Made by a program: the position numbers and the translations under genes. Shown here piece by piece: positions 1 through 6,795 of a stretch of 22,532 nucleotides of DNA. Source of the stretch: Candidatus Gastranaerophilales bacterium (GTDB taxonomy: Bacteria > Cyanobacteriota > Vampirovibrionia > Gastranaerophilales > Gastranaerophilaceae); the NCBI GenBank assembly GCA_947630355.1, contig CANRHJ010000008.1, positions 1 to 22,532 on the forward strand. The letters run 5' to 3'. Position 1 is the first letter of the stretch, and the number at the start of each line of letters is the position of its first letter. The notes beneath the pieces were generated by a model that saw nothing but the letters and a program-made list of their open reading frames with translations, was not told where the DNA came from and ran no database searches.

Positions 1-754
1 ACTTATTATTGTTTATTACTCTATATTTTTCTCTTAAAATAGACCAAGGTGAATGTAGTTCTTCTACTTCATAGCCGTTGTATAACGCTATTTCGTCACA
101 AATTTCAAGTAATAATCTGTCTTTATTACAATTAAAATTAACATCTGTATTACTGCTTAATAAATTTGGATTGATTTTATAAACAGTTTCTAATATTTCT
201 TTTAAGGAAGGTTTGTAATTTATAATTGGTATGGAATTTATACCGGGAAGATTTTGTCCTATATGATATTCGTATATTTTTAATGCTTCTAAATATTCAT
301 TTTTATGAACTTGAAAATCTTTAAATTTAAAATGAGCTATTGTATTTCTTAAATTTAATAAATTTTCTCTTGACGATATTAACTTTTCATATTTTAAAGG
401 AACATTATAATAAAATTTATTTATAATTTCATTTTTTCTGAATTGTTCACAATACAGGAATATAAAAATTAAGTCTGATAAATATAAGACATTATTTACT
501 AAAGCAATAAATTTTTTTGAGTTTGAATTAAATTGAGGATTTTTTATAATTGAACTAATTTTATTAATATCCTTATTTTGATATCTTTCCAGTCTCTTTT
601 TGTTTTTAAAAAAATTATTAAATTCATTAATAATATCTTCTTTATAATATGGCAATAAAGAATTAATAAGACCGTTTTTAATGTTTGTTTCGAGTCGCAT
701 AATTCTTATATAAAGTCTTGAAAATTGAAAATAATATTTATTAATATCATCCAT
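1..754 (-). CDS. HEPN-domain Abi-like protein (partial, C-terminus outside the window)
   Basis: An open frame of 251 codons runs without a stop from an ATG at 754 to the left edge, so the C-terminus is missing. The protein is mostly alpha-helical and rich in Lys, Asn and Ile. Residues 136-141 read RNTIAH, within NLLNLRNTIAHFKF. This is the Rx4H motif of HEPN domains, which form metal-independent RNase active sites in many toxins and Abi proteins. The N-terminal RLETNIKNGLI segment also resembles Abi-type HEPN proteins. There is no Shine-Dalgarno. An extended -10 (TGC then TATAAT, 766-761) ends 7 nt before the ATG, so the mRNA may be leaderless. Directly upstream on the same strand lies a structured RNA with its own promoter and terminator, an arrangement like type III toxin-antitoxin loci. 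HEPN assignment is fairly sure; the toxin role is inferred. Confidence 0.75.
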   Translation of the reverse strand, partial: MDDINKYYFQFSRLYIRIMRLETNIKNGLINSLLPYYKEDIINEFNNFFKNKKRLERYQNKDINKISSIIKNPQFNSNSKKFIALVNNVLYLSDLIFIFLYCEQFRKNEIINKFYYNVPLKYEKLISSRENLLNLRNTIAHFKFKDFQVHKNEYLEALKIYEYHIGQNLPGINSIPIINYKPSLKEILETVYKINPNLLSSNTDVNFNCNKDRLLLEICDEIALYNGYEVEELHSPWSILREKYRVINNNK

Positions 755-760
755 TAAATA

Positions 761-769
761 ATTATAGCA
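761..769 (-). promoter_or_regulatory. Extended -10 promoter element of the HEPN gene
   Basis: On the minus strand TGC is followed by TATAAT, at 769-761. It ends 7 nt before the ATG at 754, so transcription would begin at about the first base of the start codon. No good -35 is present; the expected position falls in the loop and 3' arm of the upstream terminator hairpin. Confidence 0.45.
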
Positions 770-771
770 TT

Positions 772-797
772 AAAAAAGTGCATGTTTCCATGCACTT
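772..797 (-). terminator. Intrinsic terminator of the small RNA
   Basis: On the minus strand AAGTGCATG, loop GAAA, CATGCACTT forms a perfect 9-bp stem with a GNRA tetraloop, running into six T (777-772). It separates the RNA from the HEPN gene, whose ATG is 18 nt further on, so HEPN expression would need read-through or its own promoter. Confidence 0.85.
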
Positions 798-862
798 GCT
801 TGCTTTCGTACCAGAGGAGTTTGTCAAGCAAACCTACGCCTCTCCTAATAAGGTATAGGTAC
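772..862 (-). ncRNA. Structured small RNA (~91 nt) upstream of the HEPN gene
   Basis: A promoter predicts a start at about G862 and an intrinsic terminator ends the transcript at about 772. The predicted 5' end GUACC (862-858) pairs exactly with GGUAC (812-808). Next, AGAGG (843-839) pairs with CCUCU (817-813), leaving a 14-nt bulge on the 5' side (857-844). The top is a hairpin, GUUUG (833-829) with CAAAC (823-819), around a CUUGA loop. The linker before the terminator, GAAAGCAAGCAAG (807-795), contains CAAG twice, complementary to the CUUG in the loop, so a pseudoknot is possible. I see no open frame in it and do not recognise it as 4.5S, 6S, tmRNA or a known riboswitch. A role as RNA antitoxin or regulator of the HEPN protein is inferred from position only. 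Confidence 0.6.
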
Positions 863-868
863 ACTATC

Positions 869-897
869 ATTATAAACTATATTAATCATGGTTTCAA
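869..897 (-). promoter_or_regulatory. Sigma-A-type promoter of the small RNA
   Basis: TTGAAA (897-892), a 17-nt spacer and TATAAT (874-869) on the minus strand. The start would fall near G862, exactly where the first helix of the RNA begins. No coding frame begins between here and the terminator, so this promoter best explains a non-coding transcript. Confidence 0.7.
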
Positions 898-982
898 TAT
901 TTTTTGGTTAACATGAAGATTTGTTAAATTTTTGTCAAGTATTTATTAAGATATATTTTAAATAATTTTACATTATCCTGCA

Positions 983-1011
983 TTGCTTCGGGGGGGGTAA
1001 AGTGGTATAAT
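983..1011 (+). promoter_or_regulatory. Promoter of the kelch-like gene, with a G8 tract in the spacer
   Basis: TTGCTT (983-988), a 17-nt spacer and TATAAT (1006-1011), with an extended TGG just before the -10. The spacer holds eight consecutive G (990-997), striking in such AT-rich DNA. Change of tract length would move the -35 and -10 relative to each other. The predicted start is near 1018, giving a leader of about 20 nt with GAGG at 1029-1032. Confidence 0.6.
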
Positions 1012-1039
1012 TACTTTGTTTACAAGTTGAGGTTGTTTT

Positions 1040-2242
1040 ATGCGTGGAGATAAAAAGAATATAGAGCAAAAAAATGTTAATAAACAAGATTGGTGGAGAC
1101 ATGTTTTGTTAAAACCCAATCCACTTGCTATCGTTATATGTTTTCTTGCTATTTTTTATATTTCAAGTTTAAATTTTGCTTTTGATCAAGATAATGCTTC
1201 AAATAAAGAAGGTTTTGTAAAAATAGGCAAATTATTACAACCCAGATTTCGACCTTCGGCTGTAGTATTAAATGATGGCAGAATTTTTATTGCCGGCGGC
1301 TTTGATGAAAATAATCATTCATTAAATACAACGGAAATATTTGATCCCAAAACAGGAAAATCTATATACGGACCTAATTTGGGGCTAAATTATTTTTATA
1401 TCCCCTTATTTTTATACTTACTAAATAATGGTAATGTTTTAATCGCTTCTTCGAATTCAGATGATAACCAAAAAATCGAAATTTATAATCCTACTAAGAA
1501 TATTATAGAAAATTCTTTTGATTTTAAAATGAAATTAATTTCTTTTAAGGGTTATTATAAAACATATGCTTTACCAATTAACAATAATGAAGTTCTAATC
1601 ATCCCTGAAATGTATAGATTAAATAATAGTCTTTTATATAATATTAAAAAGAATAATATATCTAAAAAATATGGGAAGTTGTTTGATGATGATTTTAAGG
1701 AAAAGTTTTTTAAAGGAAAAATTTGTCCGGAACATTATGTTACAAAGATAAATAATTATTTTTATCTAATTAATCCAAGAGACAATATAATTAAAATAAG
1801 TGATGATTTTAATAATGTAGAATATAAAGAAATAAAAGATAAAAACAGTGGGTCTCATTTTGTAAGAGCTATTTTTCTGAAGAATAAAAATATAATTGTA
1901 ATATTTGATCATAAATCTATATACTATTTTGATGTAAAAAATGAGACATATCAAAAAATAATAAATTTTGGTAATAATCATTATACAAACCCTTTTCGTA
2001 GCTTATTTGAAAAGAGGAATGGAAATATTTTATTTTTTGAATTTTGTCATCCTGGTCCATATGAATATATATATGAATTTGATATTGAAAAAAAAGAAAT
2101 TATTCCCAAAAACTATCATACACCAACACGATTTTCAGCTATAATTCAATCGGACAAAGGGGATATTTATTCTATAGGTGGTGAAAAATGTGATTATATG
2201 AACCATCATTTATCAAATAAAGTATATTTATTAAAACAATAA
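1040..2242 (+). CDS. Membrane-anchored kelch-repeat-like protein
   Basis: This 400-aa protein has a short basic cytoplasmic N-terminus, one hydrophobic segment at about residues 28-47, and then a large domain expected outside the membrane. Residues 60-115 look like a kelch blade: PRFRPSAVVLNDGRIFIAGGF followed by TTEIFDPKTGK. A second, weaker unit follows at about 116-165. The C-terminal 355-400 (TRFSAIIQSDKGDIYSIGG...NKVYLL) closes the propeller. The middle is diverged. Kelch propellers bind ligands or carbohydrate, or serve as scaffolds; the specific role is unknown. The start is supported by GAGG 7 nt upstream. The gene stands alone, with its own promoter carrying a G8 run and a shared terminator after it. 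Kelch fold is likely; function unassigned. Confidence 0.7.
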   Translation: MRGDKKNIEQKNVNKQDWWRHVLLKPNPLAIVICFLAIFYISSLNFAFDQDNASNKEGFVKIGKLLQPRFRPSAVVLNDGRIFIAGGFDENNHSLNTTEIFDPKTGKSIYGPNLGLNYFYIPLFLYLLNNGNVLIASSNSDDNQKIEIYNPTKNIIENSFDFKMKLISFKGYYKTYALPINNNEVLIIPEMYRLNNSLLYNIKKNNISKKYGKLFDDDFKEKFFKGKICPEHYVTKINNYFYLINPRDNIIKISDDFNNVEYKEIKDKNSGSHFVRAIFLKNKNIIVIFDHKSIYYFDVKNETYQKIINFGNNHYTNPFRSLFEKRNGNILFFEFCHPGPYEYIYEFDIEKKEIIPKNYHTPTRFSAIIQSDKGDIYSIGGEKCDYMNHHLSNKVYLLKQ

Positions 2243-2252
2243 GTAGCGTAAT

Positions 2253-2284
2253 AAAAAAGTATGTTAGGTTTAAATTCAACATAC
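2253..2284 (-). terminator. Second intrinsic terminator downstream of dnaK
   Basis: On the minus strand GTATGTT (2284-2278) pairs with AACATAC (2265-2259) around a 12-nt loop, followed by six T (2258-2253). It backs up the bidirectional terminator closer to dnaK. Confidence 0.6.
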
Positions 2285-2289
2285 AATTA

Positions 2290-2322
2290 AAAAAACCTCC
2301 TTATAACTTAAGGAGGTTTTTT
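2290..2322. terminator. Bidirectional terminator between the kelch gene and dnaK
   Basis: CCTCCTTA (2296-2303) pairs with TAAGGAGG (2309-2316) around a 5-nt loop, flanked by an A tract on the left and a T tract on the right (2317-2322). It therefore reads as a U-tailed hairpin on both strands and serves the convergent kelch and dnaK genes. Confidence 0.9.
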
Positions 2323-2339
2323 GTTTAAACTTTTATATA

Positions 2340-4178
2340 CTATTCTTTAGTATATTCAGCGTCAATTACGTCATCATCATTTTTGTTTGATGTAGTATTT
2401 TCGCTTTGAGCGCTTTCAGAGTTTGCCTGTGCGCCTTCTTGCTGAACTTGAGAGTATGCTGCTTGAGAAATTGCAAACATTGTTTGCTGTAGTTCTTCCG
2501 ATAATTTTTTAATTTCATCGGATGATTTATTTTCTTTTAAAGCATCTTCCAGTGCTTTCTTTTGTTCATCAAGTTTTTTCTTATCGTTTTCAGCGATTTT
2601 GCCCTCAAAATCTTTTACAATTCTTTCTGCAGAGCTGATTAAACCGTTAGCATTGTTTCTGATTTCAGCTTCTTCTTTATGTTTTTTATCTTCTTCAGCA
2701 TTAGCTTCAGCTTCTTTAACCATTCTGTCGATATCTTGTTCTGACAGATTTGAAGAGTTTGTAATTGTAATTTTTTGTTCTTTGTTAGTAGCTTTATCTT
2801 TAGCTGATACATTAACAATACCGTTTGCATCGATATCAAAAGTAACTTCGATTTGAGGAATACCTCTCATGGCGGGAGCTATACCTTCTAATCTGAACAT
2901 ACCTAAAGATTTATTATCTTTAGCCATTGGTCTTTCACCTTGAAGAACGTGGATATCAACAGCGGTTTGATTGTTTTCTGCCGTTGAAAATACCTGTGAT
3001 TTAGAAACAGGAATTGTCGTGTTTCTCGGAACTAACGGGGTTAAAACACCGCCTAAAGTTTCAATACCTAAAGTTAAAGGAGTTACATCAAGTAAAACGA
3101 TATCTTTAACTTCACCGGCGAGAACACCTGCTTGGATAGCAGCACCAACCGCAACAACTTCATCAGGGTTTACCGATTGGTTAGGATCTTTGCCTGTATA
3201 TTCTTTTACCAAAGCTTGAACTGCAGGGATACGTGTTGAACCTCCGACTAATACAACTTCATTAATTTCACCTTTTGATAAACCTGCTTGTTGAAGAGCA
3301 TCTGCTACAGGTTTTTTACATCTTTCAAGCAAATCGTGGCTTAATTCTTCAAATTTAGCTCTTGTTAAGCTCATATCCATGTGTTTTGGACCATTTGCAT
3401 CAGCCGTTATAAAAGGTAAGTTGATTGTTGTTTCAACAACCGATGATAATTCACATTTAGCTTTTTCTGCAGCTTCTTTTAATCTTTGCATAGCTTGTTT
3501 ATCATTTCTTAAATCAATACCTTCTTGTTTTTTAAATTCTTCAACAAGCCAATCCATAATTTTTTGGTCGAAATCATCACCGCCCAAGTGAGTATCACCT
3601 GATGTTGATAATACTTCGTGAACACCGTCTCCTATTTCAAGAACGGATACATCAAAAGTACCGCCGCCTAAGTCGAATACCAATACTTTCTCACTTTTTT
3701 CTTTTTCAAGACCGTAAGCTAAAGCAGCTGCCGTAGGTTCGTTTACGATACGAAGAACGTCTAAACCTGCAATTTTACCTGCGTCTTTTGTTGCTTGTCT
3801 TTGAGCGTCATTAAAATATGCAGGTACGGTAATAACTGCGGATGTTACTTTTTCACCCAAATAGTTTGATGCATCATCTGCCAGTTTTCTTAATATCATC
3901 GCTGATATTTCTTGAGGGGTATAGTCTTTTCCGTCAATGTTCTTTTTAAAATCTTCACCCATGTGGCGTTTTATTGAAATAACCGTCTTATCCGGGTTTA
4001 ATATTGCTTGACGTTTTGCTAATTGTCCTACAAGTTTTTCACCTGTTTTTGAAAAACCAACGATAGAAGGTGTTGTTCTTGAACCTTCTGCATTTGCTAT
4101 AACGGTTGGTTTTCCGCCTTCCATGACTGCTACAACTGAGTTAGTTGTACCTAAGTCAATACCGATTGTTTTTGCCAT
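2340..4178 (-). CDS. dnaK: Molecular chaperone DnaK (Hsp70)
   Basis: A full-length 612-aa Hsp70, an ATP-dependent chaperone that binds exposed hydrophobic peptides in the cytosol with DnaJ and GrpE. The N-terminal phosphate loop IGIDLGTTNS is at residues 5-14, followed by VPAYFNDAQRQATKDAGKIAGL, the second phosphate motif DLGGGTFDVS and the interdomain linker VLLDVTPLTLGIET. The acidic C-terminus ends DDDVIDAEYTKE, the usual DnaK tail before a divergent end. Residues 70-92 (KRHMGEDFKKNIDGKDYTPQEIS) lack the roughly 20-residue insert typical of diderm DnaK. The start follows GGAG about 8 nt upstream. No grpE or dnaJ is adjacent in this window, and no CIRCE inverted repeat is visible upstream, so HrcA control is not supported. 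It is monocistronic, with its own promoter and two terminators. Confidence 0.98.
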   Translation of the reverse strand: MAKTIGIDLGTTNSVVAVMEGGKPTVIANAEGSRTTPSIVGFSKTGEKLVGQLAKRQAILNPDKTVISIKRHMGEDFKKNIDGKDYTPQEISAMILRKLADDASNYLGEKVTSAVITVPAYFNDAQRQATKDAGKIAGLDVLRIVNEPTAAALAYGLEKEKSEKVLVFDLGGGTFDVSVLEIGDGVHEVLSTSGDTHLGGDDFDQKIMDWLVEEFKKQEGIDLRNDKQAMQRLKEAAEKAKCELSSVVETTINLPFITADANGPKHMDMSLTRAKFEELSHDLLERCKKPVADALQQAGLSKGEINEVVLVGGSTRIPAVQALVKEYTGKDPNQSVNPDEVVAVGAAIQAGVLAGEVKDIVLLDVTPLTLGIETLGGVLTPLVPRNTTIPVSKSQVFSTAENNQTAVDIHVLQGERPMAKDNKSLGMFRLEGIAPAMRGIPQIEVTFDIDANGIVNVSAKDKATNKEQKITITNSSNLSEQDIDRMVKEAEANAEEDKKHKEEAEIRNNANGLISSAERIVKDFEGKIAENDKKKLDEQKKALEDALKENKSSDEIKKLSEELQQTMFAISQAAYSQVQQEGAQANSESAQSENTTSNKNDDDVIDAEYTKE

Positions 4179-4211
4179 AATTTTTATCTCCGTTTCTTTA
4201 TTATTTTTCCG

Positions 4212-4240
4212 ACTATATTTTTTATAACATCCTTTTTCAA
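4212..4240 (-). promoter_or_regulatory. dnaK promoter
   Basis: TTGAAA (4240-4235), a 17-nt spacer and TATAGT (4217-4212) on the minus strand, giving a start near 4205 and a leader of about 27 nt that carries GGAG before the ATG at 4178. This is a housekeeping-type promoter; I see no CIRCE or heat-shock sigma consensus. The rest of 4179-4361 holds no gene. Confidence 0.6.
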
Positions 4241-4361
4241 CTTTCTTAAAAAAATAAACAAAAAATTAATATTTCGTTTTTTAAAATAGTTAATAAAACC
4301 TTCGTATGTGCTTGGATATATAGATAAAACTGAATAATAAAAACACGGTAAAATTTTTCAA

Positions 4362-4517
4362 TTATAAATCAGGATACATTTCTTTAAGTTTTGGAATTAT
4401 TACTTCCCATAATTTCCCGTTCGGATGAGAATAAATCTCAGGCTCAAAAAATCCCTGTTTTAAATCCGATAAATTATGTATTCCGATATTATTTGCTATA
4501 TCAATTACTTTTTTCAT
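4362..4517 (-). CDS. Small hypothetical protein (51 aa)
   Basis: ATG at 4517 to TAA at 4362-4364, 51 residues, beginning MKKVIDIANNIGIHNLSDLK and ending PKLKEMYPDL. No membrane segment or known motif is recognised. Support for a real gene comes from its promoter: TTAACA (4553-4548), 17 nt, TATAAT (4530-4525), which places transcription start within a base of the ATG. There is no Shine-Dalgarno, so translation would be of a leaderless mRNA. It is divergent from the membrane protein gene at 4568 and ends about 120 bases before the dnaK promoter. Function unknown. It could be a chance frame, but promoter spacing and an ordinary amino-acid composition argue for a gene. Confidence 0.5.
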   Translation of the reverse strand: MKKVIDIANNIGIHNLSDLKQGFFEPEIYSHPNGKLWEVIIPKLKEMYPDL

Positions 4518-4524
4518 TAAAAAT

Positions 4525-4553
4525 ATTATATAATATGTATCACTAATTGTTAA
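4525..4553 (-). promoter_or_regulatory. Promoter of the 51-aa gene; palindromic -10 shared with the divergent gene
   Basis: TTAACA (4553-4548), 17-nt spacer and TATAAT (4530-4525) on the minus strand. The core ATTATATAAT (4525-4534) is a perfect palindrome, so the plus strand also reads TATAAT at 4529-4534, 34 nt before the ATG at 4568. The plus side has no convincing -35. Confidence 0.5.
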
Positions 4554-4567
4554 TTTAGGTTTTATCT

Positions 4568-6088
4568 ATGCTTAAAATTCATAATAATATTATTAGTTTA
4601 TTTTTTTTATTTATTTCAATTATATTTGTTTTTATTACTCTGTCGTATTTTTTTAGCTTTTCATTTGTAACTAATGATGATTTATATTTTACTTGCAATT
4701 CGTTTAAGGATTTATTTATAAAACCTTATAATGCTCACTATATTTCGTCTTTCTTTTGTAAACTATTTGCGGTTTATTTACCGATGAAATTTAACATTCA
4801 TCCACATTTCTTTAAAAGTTGTTATTTCAGTTATACGGAGTCGTTTTTTATTATTTCTTTTGCATTGATAATAACTAATTTGTTCTATCTTCACAAAAAA
4901 ATAAACTTTTATTATTTTATTTATTTTTTGTTTTCTCTTACTTTAATTTTTTATTTTGTAAAAGAGCAGTTATTTTTATTATTATTTGTTTATGAAGGTT
5001 TCTTTAGAATGTTAATGCCTGTTTTTATATTTTTGCTTTTATTTTATTTCTTGTTGAAATCATTTAATAAAGATTATAATAAACTGTTAATATATCTTCT
5101 TGTTTTTTTATGCGGTATTTCAAATGAAATGATTTGTATAAGTGTATTTTTTGGACTATTGTTTTATTTAATTTCAAACAGAAAAGAAATAAATAATAAA
5201 CTGTTTATAAATTACATATTGATTATAATTCTAAGTTTTATTATATTTTTAAAATCGGGAGGATTTATAAGACATTCTGATAATTCAATATTTAATATTA
5301 ATTATTATATAAATTTAATACAATATATTCCCGAATTTGGCAAAGATTACTTTAAATATATAATTATTAATCATTTGTTTTTGCATTTATTACTGGTATT
5401 TCAAATATTTCTATTGATATTGGATAAACATTTTAATTCATTTAATAAAACAGAAACAATAAAATTGATTATTTGTTTTAATTCAGGCATGTTAATTTTC
5501 TTTTTCTTATTAATCGGATTAGGAAAAACTCATTATAATCATGGTCAATTTTGGCTTGTTCATTCAGATTTACACGTGATGTATAATATAATTCTCAGCT
5601 GTTTTAATATTGTCTTGTTTAATCTAATTAGAGAGTTGAAATCATTAAATGAAAAAATTACGGATGTTTTATTTTTAACTATAACAGTATTTTTTGTTTC
5701 CAATATTTATTGTATCTACAAGAATACATTAGAAGAATTTATAAAACCAATACTTAAAAATGCATATAAAACAGAAAAAATAATTGCATTAGCAAATTTA
5801 AGAAATAAGAATGCATATATAAACGATGACTCTTATAAAAAAATATGGGGATATTATTACAAACCTAACGAAAAAGAACATAATAAATTATATCAATTTT
5901 CTCCGTATATTATGTATATAAATCAATTTAGTTTTATAAGGAAAATTAATGTAAATTATGTGTTTACCGATGAAGAATCAGTGAATAAGGCATTTAAAGA
6001 AAATGGCGGTATTTTTACGGATGATGAATTAAATAATATAAATTTTAATAATTTGATGAATGAAAAGTTTATAATAAATAAAAATTAA
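4568..6088 (+). CDS. Polytopic membrane protein, possibly GT-C-type glycosyltransferase (DUF6056-like)
   Basis: The 506-aa protein has roughly ten or more hydrophobic helices between residues 8 and 390, dominated by Phe, Ile, Leu and Tyr, and a soluble C-terminal part of about 110 residues. Right after the first helix it has N36-D37-D38. An acidic pair in the first extracytoplasmic loop is the hallmark of GT-C glycosyltransferases, which transfer sugars from polyprenyl-phosphate donors. A further NEM motif occurs around residue 187. That makes a cell-envelope glycan role plausible, but I cannot assign substrate or family with certainty; an uncharacterised membrane family such as DUF6056 is the alternative. 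The start at 4568 is the first ATG in frame after the -10; upstream pairing is weak (TTTAGG). nanE begins 23 nt after its stop. Confidence 0.55.
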   Translation: MLKIHNNIISLFFLFISIIFVFITLSYFFSFSFVTNDDLYFTCNSFKDLFIKPYNAHYISSFFCKLFAVYLPMKFNIHPHFFKSCYFSYTESFFIISFALIITNLFYLHKKINFYYFIYFLFSLTLIFYFVKEQLFLLLFVYEGFFRMLMPVFIFLLLFYFLLKSFNKDYNKLLIYLLVFLCGISNEMICISVFFGLLFYLISNRKEINNKLFINYILIIILSFIIFLKSGGFIRHSDNSIFNINYYINLIQYIPEFGKDYFKYIIINHLFLHLLLVFQIFLLILDKHFNSFNKTETIKLIICFNSGMLIFFFLLIGLGKTHYNHGQFWLVHSDLHVMYNIILSCFNIVLFNLIRELKSLNEKITDVLFLTITVFFVSNIYCIYKNTLEEFIKPILKNAYKTEKIIALANLRNKNAYINDDSYKKIWGYYYKPNEKEHNKLYQFSPYIMYINQFSFIRKINVNYVFTDEESVNKAFKENGGIFTDDELNNINFNNLMNEKFIINKN

Positions 6089-6111
6089 AAAAATAATATA
6101 TAATAATAAAT

Positions 6112-6795
6112 ATGAGTATAACGGAAAAACTAAGAAAAGAAGTAATAATATCGGTTCAGTCGATGCCTGACGAGCCTTTATATGATGAAGTAGCAATAAC
6201 GGCGATGATGAAATCGGTAATAAAAGGTGGTGCAAAAGGGTTGAGATTGGCAGGGGCGCGCGATGTTGCCAATGCTAAAAAGTTGTTTGATGTACCTGTT
6301 ATAGGTTTGACGAAGCCTGATAAACTGCCTGATAATTGGAAGGAAATTGTTTATATAACGCCGACTTTAAAAGAAGTTGATGAGCTTATAAAAGCAAATG
6401 CCGACATTATAGCGACGGATGCAACGCAAAGACCGAGACCAAAAGAAAGCTTAGAAGAAATTTTTAAATATATAAAAAATCATAACAAATTGGCTATGGC
6501 GGATATATCAACATTAGAAGAAGGAATAAAAGCAAGAGAAATAGGTTTTGACATAATTTCAACAACGCTTTCAGGGTATACTCAATATTCACCGTTAAAA
6601 AATGATGAACCTGATTTTGAATTGCTTAAAAATTTAACAAAAGAACTTGATTGCCCCATAATACTTGAAGGCAGGATATGGGAACCCTTTGAAGTCGATA
6701 AAGCATTTGAACTTGGTGCATACAGCGTTGTAATAGGCTCTGCCGTTACACGCCCGCAATTAATTACGAAGAGATTTTGCGAGAGGAAAAAATGA
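6112..6795 (+). CDS. nanE: N-acetylmannosamine-6-phosphate 2-epimerase
   Basis: This 227-aa TIM-barrel enzyme interconverts ManNAc-6-phosphate and GlcNAc-6-phosphate, the step that feeds sialic acid or ManNAc into amino-sugar catabolism. Family motifs are SVQSMPDEPLYD near the N-terminus, GAKGLRLAGARDV, GLTKPD, ADIIATDATQRPRP, MADISTLEEGIKA, a segment STTLSGYT, CPIILEGRIWEP and VVIGSAVTRPQLIT, in the normal order and at normal length. The stop overlaps the ROK kinase start by 4 nt (ATGA), so the two are translationally coupled. There is no Shine-Dalgarno; TATAAT (6099-6104) ends 8 nt before the ATG, suggesting a leaderless transcript, though read-through from the upstream gene is also possible. 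No sialic acid lyase (NanA) is present in the window. Confidence 0.93.
   Translation: MSITEKLRKEVIISVQSMPDEPLYDEVAITAMMKSVIKGGAKGLRLAGARDVANAKKLFDVPVIGLTKPDKLPDNWKEIVYITPTLKEVDELIKANADIIATDATQRPRPKESLEEIFKYIKNHNKLAMADISTLEEGIKAREIGFDIISTTLSGYTQYSPLKNDEPDFELLKNLTKELDCPIILEGRIWEPFEVDKAFELGAYSVVIGSAVTRPQLITKRFCERKK

Noticed and set aside
772..862. Identity as SRP 4.5S RNA, 6S RNA, tmRNA or a known riboswitch
   Set aside because: No SRP GGAAGCAGC-type apical loop, no tRNA-like end, no 6S-type central bubble, and no gene without its own start signals directly after it.
933..938. Perfect TTGACA on the minus strand as the -35 of the small RNA
   Set aside because: No -10-like hexamer lies 16-18 nt away; TTGAAA at 897-892 has exact 17-nt spacing to TATAAT.
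2599..3591. Plus-strand open frames opposite dnaK
   Set aside because: Antisense shadows of a highly conserved coding sequence; codon bias of dnaK keeps the opposite strand open.
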